Assembly (NCBI GenBank): GCA_949152475.1
Contig: OX424555.1
Span: 59,811,977-59,875,976 of the forward strand
Reading direction: 5' to 3'
Origin: Terebella lapidaria
Taxonomy: Eukaryota; Annelida; Polychaeta; Terebellida; Terebellidae
Length of the DNA: 64,000 nt
Each line of letters opens with the position of its first letter. Position 1 is the first letter of the stretch. Of this stretch, positions 32,901 to 44,689 are shown piece by piece. The notes under the pieces are model-generated. The model ran no database searches, had not been told where the DNA came from, and was given only the letters and a program-made list of their open reading frames with translations. The translations under genes were made by a program, and so were the position numbers.

Positions 32901-33766
32901 CAAGAGACTATGTAGGAAGTGATGTGACGTCAAAAAAAAAAATAATAATCTATAAAAAAATCTATGAAGCTCGAAACACGCTTCTTTTGTTGTCTTCAAT
33001 CAAACCGCGTAGCCTTGTTTATGAGTACAATTCTCACCTCAATATGGTTCATTAACAACCCCGCCAAGAAGATTCAACTGAAATGGTTGTTGGAAAGTAA
33101 CGACCGGCGTTTAACAAAGGACTGAATTATATAAACACGAAGTTTATTAGGTGACATACTTTCATATTTAGTGAACTTGAATGCACCAATTGACGGCAAT
33201 ATCATCACGTTGCTCATTGAAACATTACGAATATATTTTATAACATAGAAGTTCGAACCAAAGGTGAAACACAGTATGTCCGAAGGTTACCGAAGCTTTG
33301 GTCTATTGACATAGTGTTGTGTCCGTCGTCAGTCGTTTAGCTTTCCATTGTCCGTCTAAATATCAGATAGATAGATATAGCTTTATTTGGTCATCAGTTG
33401 AATCTTGTTACAGGACGAAAACGTAGTTGATATATACAAACATAGTAATCACACAAAATACAAAAAGTGGTGCAAAGCACGTGGTGGAGAGATATTACTA
33501 TGTGAATCACTGACACATTTAACACCAGAGTTGTCCATTGAACAGCAAGATACTAGATGGGATGACAGAGTTATGAAAACGGTTTATTTTATTGCGCGGC
33601 TGCCGTAGGCGCCGGCCTGATGGGAGAACTTAACCTTGGACGACCTTGAATACTCAACCTTCAAGTTGAGGTCGGGGCTACCTCAACTTGTCTATTTGGT
33701 CATTAAAGACTGTTTGTTCTGAATAAAAATATAAACACCCCATTATTTCGAGGTAACTATGATACT
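29911..33766. other. Intergenic; repeat fragments only
   Basis: No gene found. 30,978-31,155 is a minus-strand fragment of the GGTTACCGG-ended family (AAAATGGCGGCC.., complement of TGAAATAAAAATCTCAAAAC). 33,282-33,350 is a minus-strand end of the same family (AGGTTACCG.. and GTCCGTCGTCAGTC). 30,640-30,785 holds irregular CCTAGGAC-type repeats. (GATA)n with CTTTATTTGG at 33,365-33,390 resembles a minus-strand LINE tail. Confidence 0.5.
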
Positions 33767-33769
33767 TAA
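33767..33769. repeat. TAA target-site duplication, left
   Basis: TAA directly precedes AGGCGGTTACAC. The same TAA follows the right end at 37,679-37,681. A 3 bp TWA duplication is the PIF/Harbinger hallmark. Confidence 0.7.
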
Positions 33770-34805
33770 AGGCGGTTACACACTGAAACCGCGCGACCGT
33801 TTACGGTGAAGTCAACGTTTCTTGACGGCCGTGTTAGTTCAGGAACGGTACCATTCTTTCTGTACATACCGAGTACTGACGTTTGTTTTTAGCTCTTAAG
33901 TCATGTCCGTAAAGAATTACGTACGTCCTCCGCCTGCAATTTTAGCACGCGATCATAGGCTATTTAAAATATTTTCTGATAAAAAAAGGATGATGCGAAG
34001 GCCAATAGAGTTACAAGAAGACACCAATTTTGGCCTCTGTGCATCGTCGTTTGTATACATCCACTAAACCACCTTGGTGAATATAGACTGATACGGGAAC
34101 TGGAGGAATACCCGGACAAATACCAGATCTATTTCCGCATTTCAAAAGAGCAATTTGAAGAAGTTTAATGTGATTTTTACATTGTTCGTTATTGTTTCCA
34201 TGTACCACAAAATATATACCTACATAGGTCTATTTGTAACCGTGAAGTAGGTGTTACCGTCTGTCTGTGCATTATGTATGAAACAGAGGCATTTGTGTGA
34301 ATTTCCATGTACAATAAAATGAGACGTCAAGGTAGCCTTCATTTGTGAAAAAGCATTGTTTTGCCACAAAATCAAGATCCAAGATGGCTGAGTGACTAGT
34401 TTTGGCAGTTATATTGTATTCTAGAATAATAATGCAATTGTTTATGGAGCGTTTTTAGGGTCAATATTCATTGACATGCAATGTAGATTTTCTTGTTGTG
34501 AATGAGTGTTTCAACCGCGAAATTCTTTATTCCACATTGCTGTTTCTAAACTTTCTGTGTCGAATTTACATATTCTTACTGCATAGTTCTAACTTCCATC
34601 TCCTTGCTGCTTACTTCCAAGTTCTCACTGGTACTTTCTCAATGCTTAATTCATCATGTCAAATTCTAACACCTTTGTCCATGCAAACTATCAAAAACAA
34701 ATCGCATCTGGCACAATGCATATGGAACTTAGCGCATTGCATTTAGAATATAGCATATCGCATGATGAACAACGCACAAAGAATGAAGCACTCGGCGGTT
34801 AGCGC

Positions 34806-34882
34806 CGCCTGTCGTCATAATGATGCAGTAGTAATTGTTGTGGACAAAATTACTACTGCAACATTATGACGACAGGAGGCGC
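34806..34882. repeat. Short inverted repeat inside the left arm
   Basis: CCTGTCGTCATAATG.TGCAGTAGTAATT and its complement lie ~12 bases apart. The right arm has only one half (~36,676-36,710), so this is a local inverted duplication or small insertion unique to the left arm. Confidence 0.75.
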
Positions 34883-35443
34883 TGGCCGCACGTAGCCACA
34901 TGATGTATGAGAAACTAAGACCTCCTTTATCATTGGCGCGACCAACAGGTGCCACACTCATGCAGCTGAGCACAGACCCCAATGAATTCCCGCACCCTGC
35001 CCTGTAAATAAACGAATAGTGAGTCTAGTGAGAGATGATTAATATGAGCCTATTAATAAGATTTCTATGCTCATTAAAATCAAATTTCGATGTGACGTCA
35101 TGAACACTCATTATAATATAATACACTGTTGCGAATTAAGTGCAATTATCATGACATAGGCCTAAAATTAACATACACAAAATGGTCATTACTTGAGAAC
35201 GGACAGTGATAATTGAGATGTGAAAAAAAATTCTCAGGAAACTGATGGCTATCTCTTTCAAGGCTAAATATGGTGATCTCTCCAATCATAATTTCTTCAT
35301 ACCGTTAATTTGGCACGATTCCAACTTGTGACAGTACAGTAGATACACTAGTACTGCGCTACGGTAGTTGTATTGGATTTAACATATAGATCTTATTTAC
35401 CTGTTTGCCAAATAAAGAGACAACGTAGCACCAAGGGTGCCGC

Positions 35444-36573
35444 AGCTTACCGGCAGATCATGAGAATTACACAGTGTATTGATTTTCCCAAAAACAAATT
35501 GTTACTCTGATCTTCAAACCTATTGTCAAAACATGCTCGTAAATGTTGCCAAACACACATTTCCTGTATGGAATATAATACGAAATCAAGTTACATCAAG
35601 TTTCTTTCGTTAATGACATTATTCACAGACCGTCGATTTAAAGGCAACAAAACTTATACACATCACAAAGGTACTACATAGAGATTTTGAGGAGAATTGT
35701 CTGAATAGTTTTTGGAGAAAATGGCAGCCAAAGACAAAAATCATCGTTTCTTTTGACAAAGTAAGGTCGTTTTGACCTTCAAAGTCATTCAAAATCAAAT
35801 TCAAGGTCATCATTCAAACTGCAATATATGATTTCCCATTTGAATGTGCCAATACTACGCTGTATCTTGAAAAGTTCTAGGAGTTTACCCCCGCAAAGCT
35901 CCCATTATGAAAGAAAAATTGGGTGAAATTTTCCCCAAAATTTTCCCAAAAAAGTCCCAAAATTTTTTCAATGGCAAATAAAAAAAAAGTTTTTGCTGGA
36001 AATGGCTCAGAACGAATAGTGGCTCGATTTGGGACAAAAAATCAAAATGGCTGCCACACGCAGACCGGCGATTCAAGGACAATGAAACTTGCCATTGATG
36101 TACATGAGGGAGATGTCTTGAAACAAAAATCGCAAACAGATCAGACAGTTTTCGAGAAAAAGGCCATCAAAGTCCAAAATTAGCCACTTTTCATAAAAAA
36201 ATGGCCGCCAAATCGGCAAAAACGATTGAATAATAATAATAAAAAAAAACGAAAACAAAACGTCTCAGGGTCTTAACCCAAGGAATGTTTTAGTAAATTT
36301 TCAGAAAAAAACTTCATCAAGGCCCCAAAAAGTTATTTGCCGGACGGACGACGGACGAACGTACCAATTTTTTAGGTTAAAGGGCTTTCACCATGTTAAA
36401 TTTCCTCTCTCGTGTGAGCCCCTTATCCCCAAATTAATCCCCAAAATACACGTCTGCTCATAAAAAGTGGATTGGGCTATTTTCAGCTTTTCAAGCCCCT
36501 AAACCAGAGAGTGTAGACGGACGACGGACGAAAAACCACGCCAATAGCTTATCGGGCCATGGGTTGGTAAGCT
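35444..36573 (+). mobile_element. Nested repeat element of the GGTTACCGG/AGCTTACC-ended family
   Basis: Ends AGCTTACC and GGTAAGCT are inverted. The interior shares AAAATGGC.GCCA, CACATCACA.AGGTA, GTCTGAA.AGTTTTTG and a CGGACGGACGACGGACG tract with the element at 60,216-62,293. It sits in the loop of the fold-back element. Confidence 0.65.
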
Positions 36574-37681
36574 AAAAATACTGCACCGGACCAGCGGTCC
36601 ATCAAACCAAGGTCTCTCCTTCATCCGGGAGTCTTCAGTTTCTCATTCACAATGTGGCCACTCGACCCGCAGCGCTGTCTGTCGTCATAATAGTGCAGTA
36701 GTAATTTTGGCACATGAAATGCTTCATTCGTTATGCTTTGTTCTTCGTGCGATGTGCTTTATTCTAAATGAAATGTGCTAAGTTTCATATGCATTATGCC
36801 AGATGCGATTTGTTTTTGATAGTTTGCACGGACAAAGGTGTTAGAATGTGACATGATGAATTAAGCATTGAAAAAGTACCAATGAGAACTCGGAAGTAAG
36901 CAGAAAGGAGATGGAAGTTAGAACTATGCAGTAAGAATATGTAAATTCGACACAGAAAGTTTAGAAACAGCAATGTGGAATAAAGAATTTTGCGGTTGAA
37001 ACAATCATTCACAACAAGAAAATCTACAATGCATGTCAATGAATATTGACCCTAAAAACGCTCCATAATTGTTAGCAAATTTCATAGGATTCAGCAATAG
37101 CTGTGGGAAACCTTAAACACATTTTTTTTATGCATGACATATAAAAAAGAGCAACAACTAATATTAGGAAGATGCTAAAAGACATCATAATGAGAAAAAG
37201 ACGACGACACATAGGCCCTCCTTCACGGTTGCAAATAGGCCTATATATATTTTGTGGTAAACAATAACAAACAATGTAAAAATCCCATTAAACTTTTTGA
37301 AATGCTAAAATAGTTCTGTATTTGTCTGGGTATTCTTCCAGTTTCCGCACCAGCCTATATTCACCAAGGTGGTTTAGTGGATAGATACAAAGGATTCATC
37401 ATAATGCACAGAGCCCAAAATTGGTGCCTTATTGTAACTCTATTGGCCTTCTCATCATCCTTTTTTTATCAGAAAATACTTTAAATAGCCTATGGCCGCG
37501 TGCTAAAATTGCAGGCGGAGGACGTACATATTTCTTTACGGACATGAGTTACGTTCTAAAAACAAACGTCAGTACTCGGTGTGTACAGAAAAAACGGTAC
37601 CGCTCTTTAACTGACACGGCCGTCAAGAAACGTTGACGTGGCCGTAAACGGTCGCGCGGCTTCGGTGTGTAACCGCCTTAA

Positions 37682-38560
37682 AAGTTAAAAAAAAATTGTT
37701 ACATACGAGTGGAGCGTTTTTCCCCCAGTATATTAGAAGTATATAGGAGTCGCACATGATGCATCGTCTACTGATCTTCATGTTAACCTATTGAAGATAG
37801 AACTTGTATAAAAAAAAACACCTTCAAAACGGATGTCATATATGATTACAGTGCTGATTTTGAATTGAGTTTTGATGACATTGAAAGATCAAGCTCCTTT
37901 TTTTGTTCAGAAATGCCTATTTTAAGATTTGGTTCATGCACTATTTTTGTCTGATAAGCTATCTCGGCTAATTGATTTCGTCAAGTATCTTGATCATTTC
38001 TTCCAATTGCACAGGGAGGAACCGTTTGTCTGATTCTATGTGCACTTGTCTGATTCAATGGGTAAAAAGTCTGATTCTATGAGCAAATTGTCTGATTCTA
38101 TGGGCAAATAAGCAAGTATGCGGCGGGGCACCAGTAATTTCATATATTCCATGTGACATCGATATATCTGATATATTTAGGTGTGTCCTCTTACATCTAC
38201 AGTTGTAGTTTCGGGTCGGGTATAGGATTGTGGGAGGGGGAGCCAAAACCGCTGTCGGCCTGGGGTCTGGGACCCGCTCAAGGGCCCGAGACGCTGAGGG
38301 CTTATGCATCCCCAGTGGTGTGTTCTGGGGCTCTCATTGGTCCAGTTTCCATGGCCTTGGAGAGTTTATGAATGCCTGATCTTGGGTGGAAGCAGGGTTC
38401 TGAAAGAGGGCCAGTATATGAAATGTCGAGGTGGTGAAATCCGAAGGGCAGTATTCGCGTGTCTATTACACCATCCCAGAGCTCTCCTGGGTCTAATTAT
38501 CAAGCATCACTTTATACCCATAAATGTGTGATCACTGTTGTTCAAACAAAATATGGCAAT
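37682..38560. other. Intergenic with a ~22 bp minisatellite at 38,027-38,110
   Basis: Four imperfect copies of TGTCTGATTCTATGGGCAAA lie at 38,027-38,110. The rest shows no gene. Confidence 0.55.
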
Positions 38561-38561
38561 A

Positions 38562-38823
38562 AATATTACTCGGTTTTGGACCTCATCAAAGGACTATGTA
38601 CATTTGCCACTTCAATGCTCTCAATCCATTTATAGAAGATGAATGCCATAAAGTGCTTTCACTGAGAACAAGTGGATTGGCTGTAGAGCGAAAATATTAC
38701 TCGGTTTTGGACCTCATCAAAGGACTATGTACATTTGCCACTGCAATGCTCTCAATTCATTTAAAGAAGATGAATGCCATAAAGTGCTTTCACTGAGAAC
38801 AAGTGGATTGGCTGTAGAGCGAA
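38562..38823 (+). repeat. 131 bp direct tandem duplication
   Basis: AATATTACTCGGTTTTGGAC starts at 38,562 and again at 38,693. The copies differ at about five positions. Confidence 0.95.
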
Positions 38824-39989
38824 TACACTGCTCGCGATATGGGGCCCAAGAAGCCAAAGCTACTTTCCGATGTATTTTCTTGAAGACACTTCCTCCCCTC
38901 TCTTTTCCCCCTTTTCCCTTCTTTTCTCCTCCTTTTCGTTCTTTCTTCAGAGGGTGTGGGGGGGGGGGGCAAGAAACCCGCCCCTGAATTTATATTTTTC
39001 CCAGTTAAGTATATTAGGTTTTGTAATGTTTGAATACATTATGTACTACCAACAATGTATAAATTGGTTTCAATACAATACTGTTTACGATATTATTCCT
39101 TGTCCGCAAATATAGTTATTATCAAAGAACATGTGTTCCGTATACTCCATTTCTTCACAGCAAATCGTAAATATCATTATCACAAATCCCTCATTTATAA
39201 ATTTTTATAGAGGTCACAATTCTAGGTTTACATTGCTTTTTTTCATGATGACTCATAATTTTTCCGTATTTTCCAATTAAATTCTCAACATACGTAATAT
39301 TGCAATTGTACAATTCATTTGGAAGAACTATTTTTTTTACCTGTTCAGCCATGAATTTTCTTTACAAGTTTTACAAGAGCTTATGTCTTGCGAGTGAGTA
39401 TAACGGAACCAACATTCTACAACTTCGTTTGCAAGTAATTCTTAATACATGTAGCTATATTTAACATCTTCCCCAAAAAACATATTCTATGGGCAAGTTC
39501 TGTTAAATTAACATAGTCCTGTTGGCTTCGGAATACACTAATATGATTATAATCTCTTGATCCATGCAATTTGAGTGCGTTATGTTTCAATTCCAGATCG
39601 GGCATACCAATATCACCTTTACCTTTTTCTCTAATTAAGCGTAATCAAGTCATTCTGTAAGATTATGAAGACGCTAGCCCGTGAATTGCTTGAAAAGTTC
39701 AAAACGTAGGCCCAAAATTGCACTTTTTGGCATTTTGTTCGAAATATATTCATAGCTTCTTCTCTGGTTTCACATGTGAATGGCATTTAGGAATATTTTT
39801 GCTCGGAAACTATTCAGCACCCTTCTCTAATCTCACACGTGGACACCATGTAGGACTGTTTGCCTTGTGTATAGAGAAATAAGAAATTGAGTCGCTTGAA
39901 AGGCCCGGAGTGTGGGGCCAAAAGGCCCAAAATCGCTTGAAAGGCCCAAAATATAGGCCTGAATGGCCCAAACCGGCCTGACATGCACA
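38824..39989. other. Intergenic, nothing recognised
   Basis: A pyrimidine-rich tract (38,890-38,950) and a G run at ~38,958. No coding content is recognised. Confidence 0.4.
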
Positions 39990-40600
39990 CATTGGCACAA
40001 GTAGACAAAACGCTTGTAGATACAGCTTGGGCATATTATCGACATATAGTAAGTCATACATGGCGGCTCTTTTGATGATACTGAACTTGACCTCACATGA
40101 GCTGGAGTGATACATGTAAGTCTCAAAATCACGTCCAGATCACGTGAAATGTGTAATTTGACCTCCGCAATGAACCAGACGGCTGAGGTTTGGTTGGTAC
40201 TATGAACGTAATAGTTATACATTGCGGATATTTTGGAAAGACTTTGAGTGGTAAATCCGAATGTCAGATCTGACCTGAAATGTGTAACTTGAACTCTGCC
40301 TACGAAACAGGTGTAAATAGAGCTTAGGTTTGTATTATGGTCATATAAGAAGTCATATATGGCGGATCTTTTTGCGGTTTTGAAATTGACTTCATATGAC
40401 CCTAAGTGGTAAACCCGAAGGTCACGTCTGACCTGAATTGTGTAGATTGGACTCTGCATACAAATGGTTGTAATAGAGCTAAGTTTGCATTGTGAGCACA
40501 TAGGAAGTCAAGTAGGGGCCTACGTGTATAGTGGATCTTTTGGTGAGCTTGAGGTTGGTCTCATATGAGCTTGAGTGGCAATCCTGTGGTCACCATTGTT
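39990..40600. repeat. Diverged tandem repeat, ~4 units of 135-175 bp
   Basis: CATA.ATGGCGG.TCTTTT-type blocks recur near 40,058, 40,218, 40,355 and 40,530. Each is followed by TTGA.CTCATATGA..TGAGTGG and CA.GTCTGACCTGAA.TGTGTA. Confidence 0.75.
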
Positions 40601-40633
40601 TAACTTTCACTGACAGATCCCAAGGTTATATCT

Positions 40634-40833
40634 CACCTGTGAAACCAAAATTGTCCAGAAACCTATCTTAGCCCTTGGGACATTTTCGAATCCTGGCGAT
40701 TGTTTTCTCAAATTCTGTTAAGACATTTTCAGACACCTGTGAAGCCAAAATTGTCCAGTAACCGATCTTAGCCCTTGGGATATTTTCGAATCCTGGCGAT
40801 TGTTTTCTCAAATTCTGTTAAGACATTTTCAGA
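40634..40833. repeat. 100 bp direct tandem duplication
   Basis: CACCTGTGAA.CCAAAATTGT starts at 40,634 and 40,734. The copies are about 95 percent identical by eye. Confidence 0.95.
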
Positions 40834-42053
40834 CATAACTTATGCATATATCTATTTTGTATCCTTGGGAAGTTTATGTTAGGTCTTGTTGCCTTGGAAT
40901 CTCTAGGGTCGATTTGTTTTGCTTTCTTGTCAGACATCGAGTTACTGTTTTGAAACATTCCTAGCAAAAGAGAAAAAACATGGGAAATTTGAGCCACATT
41001 TTCCCTTCATAATAGTTTTGTGGACTGAATACTCGGAGATAAGAGCTCGGATAGTAACAAACTCAAATAGGAGTTTGACCTTCGATGACATTGAAAGGTC
41101 AAAACTGTCATTTTTGTAATAAAAGAAAACCTGTCATTTTTTTTCATAAAAATTACCAATTCGGACTTCGACAGCTTAACACTATATTTCTCAGCCCTCG
41201 AACTATGTTTTTCTGAATTTTATGTAGTGCTATGAGCCCTGAACATGATTTCGAGAACACGACTCTCTCATGATACTTGTCATTATCTGTGAGTTTCAAT
41301 TTATTTTTTTGTATCTTATGGTATTGGATCGATATATAGATTTAATAATCTAATGGTGATAGTAGTGGTTCAAAACAAGTAGTGAAGCAAATATGTTCGC
41401 CATACAATTCACACAACACTACATAATGCATTCTATTCAGAATTACTTAATAGTTTCTAATACGTTCGTAAAATTTTACTCTGTCAGTGTTCCATCGCGT
41501 GGGAGACAATATGCTTGTAGTTCACAGATTCAGGAGTGGCATAATTTCCTAATTTAGATATATTCACATAATTCGAGGATCGTAAATCAATTATTGTTTA
41601 CATCAGTTAGTCGTTTGCTGGCGATGCACTCAACTAAAATATATATATTTCTACCTTCACAGCATCATATCCTCATAGAATCAAAGTGAATAAATAGAAT
41701 GATATGAATGAAAGGAATTGTTATCGGAATTCTGTATAAATCAGCGCTGATCATGTCGAATGTAATGTCTTGACGTAATACCGGTTATGTCGGTCACTTG
41801 AATGCTATCGAACCTCAAACATCCGCTGATCTGGAATCCGGCTGGCACGATGTGACAACACAGATAAGACTGAGACAAGACGGGGGCAAGACCCAGTGAC
41901 CCACGGTCCATAACACACCAGGGAACCTCCTGGAGGAAACGTGACTGCTGCAGTCTATAATGAGACTTGATAATGTCAAAATGGAATTTTCTGACCACGG
42001 TCGAGATTCGTTCTGATTTGCGAAAATAGATCACCACAAATGATGTTATTCTC
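40834..42053. other. Intergenic, no gene assigned
   Basis: 41,741-42,058 is relatively GC-rich and open on the minus strand (105 codons), but I recognise no domain and see no clear splice structure. It is left unannotated. Confidence 0.35.
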
Positions 42054-42670
42054 TTCAAATATTATAGTCCATGGGCCAAAGGGGGTCACCCTGCCCCCCA
42101 TGAGGGAATTTAGCAGACATATATTTTAATGTAGCCTGTTATATTAGTGTTCAGAATCTGCTTGTTTGCAAAAAATATATTGAGGACAACAATGTTTTTT
42201 AAGCCTCCGAAGTATGATACCCCCCTTTGACCAAAAATGCAATTTCAGCATTTTTCTGTCAAAATCAATATCATACGCGGTCTCTTTTCGCTTTTAAAAT
42301 TAATAATTTTTGACACAGAACGATGGTATTTGGCAAATCATTTTACTTCAATATCATACACACTATGCAATATTATTTAAATCTTATTTCAAAGTTGTCT
42401 AGCAACCGTTGCTAGGGAACTTTTTTTTCTTTGAAAATTTTGTTTAATTACCATACTGAGGTTAAAAATTGTGTAAACCCATAACAATAAATTATTATAA
42501 CAATTAATTACAATGCAGAACATATATAGACATGTTATTACCAGCCATGTATCCATAGCAACGATCATGTTACCTTAGCAACCAATGACAATATGAAAAT
42601 ATCATCGCAAATTCGTTACATTTTATTGAAGACTTTGTTTATACTTAGTTTTATGGACGGATAATATGAA
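42054..42670. repeat. Left arm of a ~0.6 kb inverted repeat
   Basis: TTCAAATATTATAGTCCATG onward is the inverted counterpart of 49,130-49,744. Shared blocks include GGGGGTCACCCTGCCCCCCA, AATCTGCTTGTTTGCAAAA, GTTGCTAGG and CATCGCAAATTCGTTACAT. The arms diverge inside ~42,670. Confidence 0.9.
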
Positions 42671-42999
42671 TAATAAATGCAAATGTTTGCATAACATTGC
42701 TCAGGTGCAAAACTATGTGCCATATCATCAGGTCAAACATTAACATGATTTTGGTCATACACGTGGAAATGACATTGCTATTGTTAGTATGATCTTGGCA
42801 ACTCACATGTGCATAATAAGATATTCAATTGTTTTATTTATTATTACCGTGTCACAATACACATGATACAGTAAAATGTGTCAGCAAGTTGTCTTCTGTC
42901 TAAAGACAGATCATCAAATTAAATATACATGGACATTCCAATATTGATATATGAAAAGCAATTCAGATTATACAGATTGCCAACACATGGTCGTACGGA
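42671..42999. other. Spacer between the inverted arm and the DIRS element
   Basis: AT-rich, nothing recognised. Confidence 0.4.
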
Positions 43000-44003
43000 G
43001 TCTACCTTCCAGACTAGCTGTGTTCGACCTGAGTCGAACGACAACTGTTGGACTTTGGAGGTGGCAGACGGTGTCGCATCATGGAACAGCTTTTGTTGGC
43101 GGATCACCTGGCCACCTTGGTCCAGGAGTTCGTCGACGAGACAGATCTGGAGGAGGGGAGTCGCGCCAGCATCCATGCAGCACTCAGCGTTTTGGCTGGA
43201 GTCGTACATGCTGCTGAGTGTGATGGTGCGCACAGTTGAATCTCACTCTGTGTGATGCCGATCTCCGTACACTTGACGTGTCTGCCACAGACATTGCTGA
43301 TCTACGTGGGAGGCCGTTTTTCTCGGGGTCCACCCACGCCAACCTCTCTTGATCAGATAAATCCGTTATGTGGGAACATCTGCGAGATGGGGCTATGGCC
43401 AAGGCTTTGCTCGAGAAGGTGGCGGGGCCAGGAGCAAGCAAGAAGATTATGGGAGATCCAACCTCCTTTCTAACCTCCAATTAGACCAACCAGGTGTTTC
43501 TTCCCTGTGCCTGGCGATCGGGAAAAACTTCAATTCTTGCATCACAAGGTCAACAATTGCTGAGAGGGGGTTCTATTCTCTTATCTTCCTGGTGCCGAAA
43601 AAGGTGGGCAACATCCCATTTTCAACCTGTCAACCTTCAACAACTTCCTGATCGTAACCAGATTCAAGACGGAGTTGGCGCTTTTCGTTCCAAAAGTTCT
43701 AGTCAAGGGGAAGTAGGCCATCAGTATTGACGTCACGAGTATGTACATGTGCCCATACACCCAGGCTCGAAGTACCAGTTCAAGGTACTTCCCTTTTGAG
43801 TAGCCACTACTTCTTACATGTTCATCCGTGTCGTAAGGGCGTTAGCGGCCAGGTTTCGATTGGTTGGAATTCAATTCCACCACTACATCAACTATTGGCT
43901 GATTGTAGCCGATTCTACATCTCAGGCTATCGAACAATCCAGGTTCGTCCTCAAATTGGCCACCAGCCTAGGGTGGATTCCCAATTGGGCGCAGTCTCAT
44001 CTA

Positions 44004-44395
44004 TAGATAGATAGATAGATATTTTATTTCAAGAGACAAAATACAATAATATTTGAAATATATATAAAGTTACAGGTATGTCCACTTGAGGTATCAATCA
44101 AAGACCTAAGTCTGTAAGCAGACAATCCGGTTGAAAAATAGACAAAAAATAATGTTTTAGTAACAATGTATGCCTGATTGAACCGCTAGTACCTTAAATA
44201 TAAATGGTAGTTATACACAAGATTAGTTTCTATTAACTTGGGAAACAAATATACAATATGTATTAAAAGCCCCCTAACCCTCCCTACCCCATCAGAACTA
44301 GTATGGATAATGGTTAAATGATGAGTGAAATCTATGCACCAGTAGAAAGTGGAAAAGAATAGCCCAATGGCTAAGAAAATCTATCACCAACGCAG
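44004..44395 (-). mobile_element. Insertion in the DIRS RT, probably a LINE 3' UTR fragment (minus)
   Basis: The DIRS frame reads up to GCGCAGTCTCATCTA and resumes at TTCAAGTACATGTATGTAGG. The intervening ~392 AT-rich bases begin with (TAGA)n TATTTTATTTCAAGAG, like the tail of the LINE at 9717, so the insert would be a 5'-truncated minus-strand retrocopy. Confidence 0.6.
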
Positions 44396-44689
44396 TGATT
44401 CAAGTACATGTATGTAGGGGTACAATACGATCTAAATCGAGGAGTAGCTCTCCCTCTGGAGAAAATAGTTCTCAAGGCATCTGTGGCGATGCAAAAATGC
44501 TTTGGCTTAATTCATCGATCACAGCTAGTCAGTTTCTATTGATCATTGGTCTGTTGGCTTCAATAGAGAAACAGGTGCCGTTCAGCAGGTGCTTTCTAAG
44601 GCCCATTCACTCTTGCCTAGTGTTGCAGTGGCGGATCCTCACCAATCGAATAGACCAAGTTGTGACGGTGAACAATCGTGCTCGGAAGG

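Larger units (their letters stand above)
33770..37678. mobile_element. PIF/Harbinger-type fold-back element with ~1.1 kb inverted arms
   Basis: The ends AGGCGGTTACACAC..CGCGCGACCGTTTACGG and their inverted copy define a 3909 base element. Arms ~33,770-34,935 and ~36,600-37,678 are inverted copies of each other with small indels. Each arm carries a remnant of a Harbinger transposase N-terminus: in the left arm LIRELEEYPDKYQIYFRISK near 34,091-34,165, then a stop; in the right arm the same with a deletion. No complete transposase is present. The central loop (34,940-36,600) holds an unrelated nested repeat. A non-autonomous origin by inverted duplication of the 5' end of an autonomous element is inferred. 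Confidence 0.85.

Noticed and set aside
40680..40700. TTCGAATCC resembling a tRNA T-loop
   Set aside because: No A box, acceptor stem or anticodon arm can be folded around it; it lies in a 100 bp duplication.
41741..42058. 105-codon minus-strand frame in a GC-richer patch
   Set aside because: No recognised domain or splice context; its end runs into the inverted-repeat arm.
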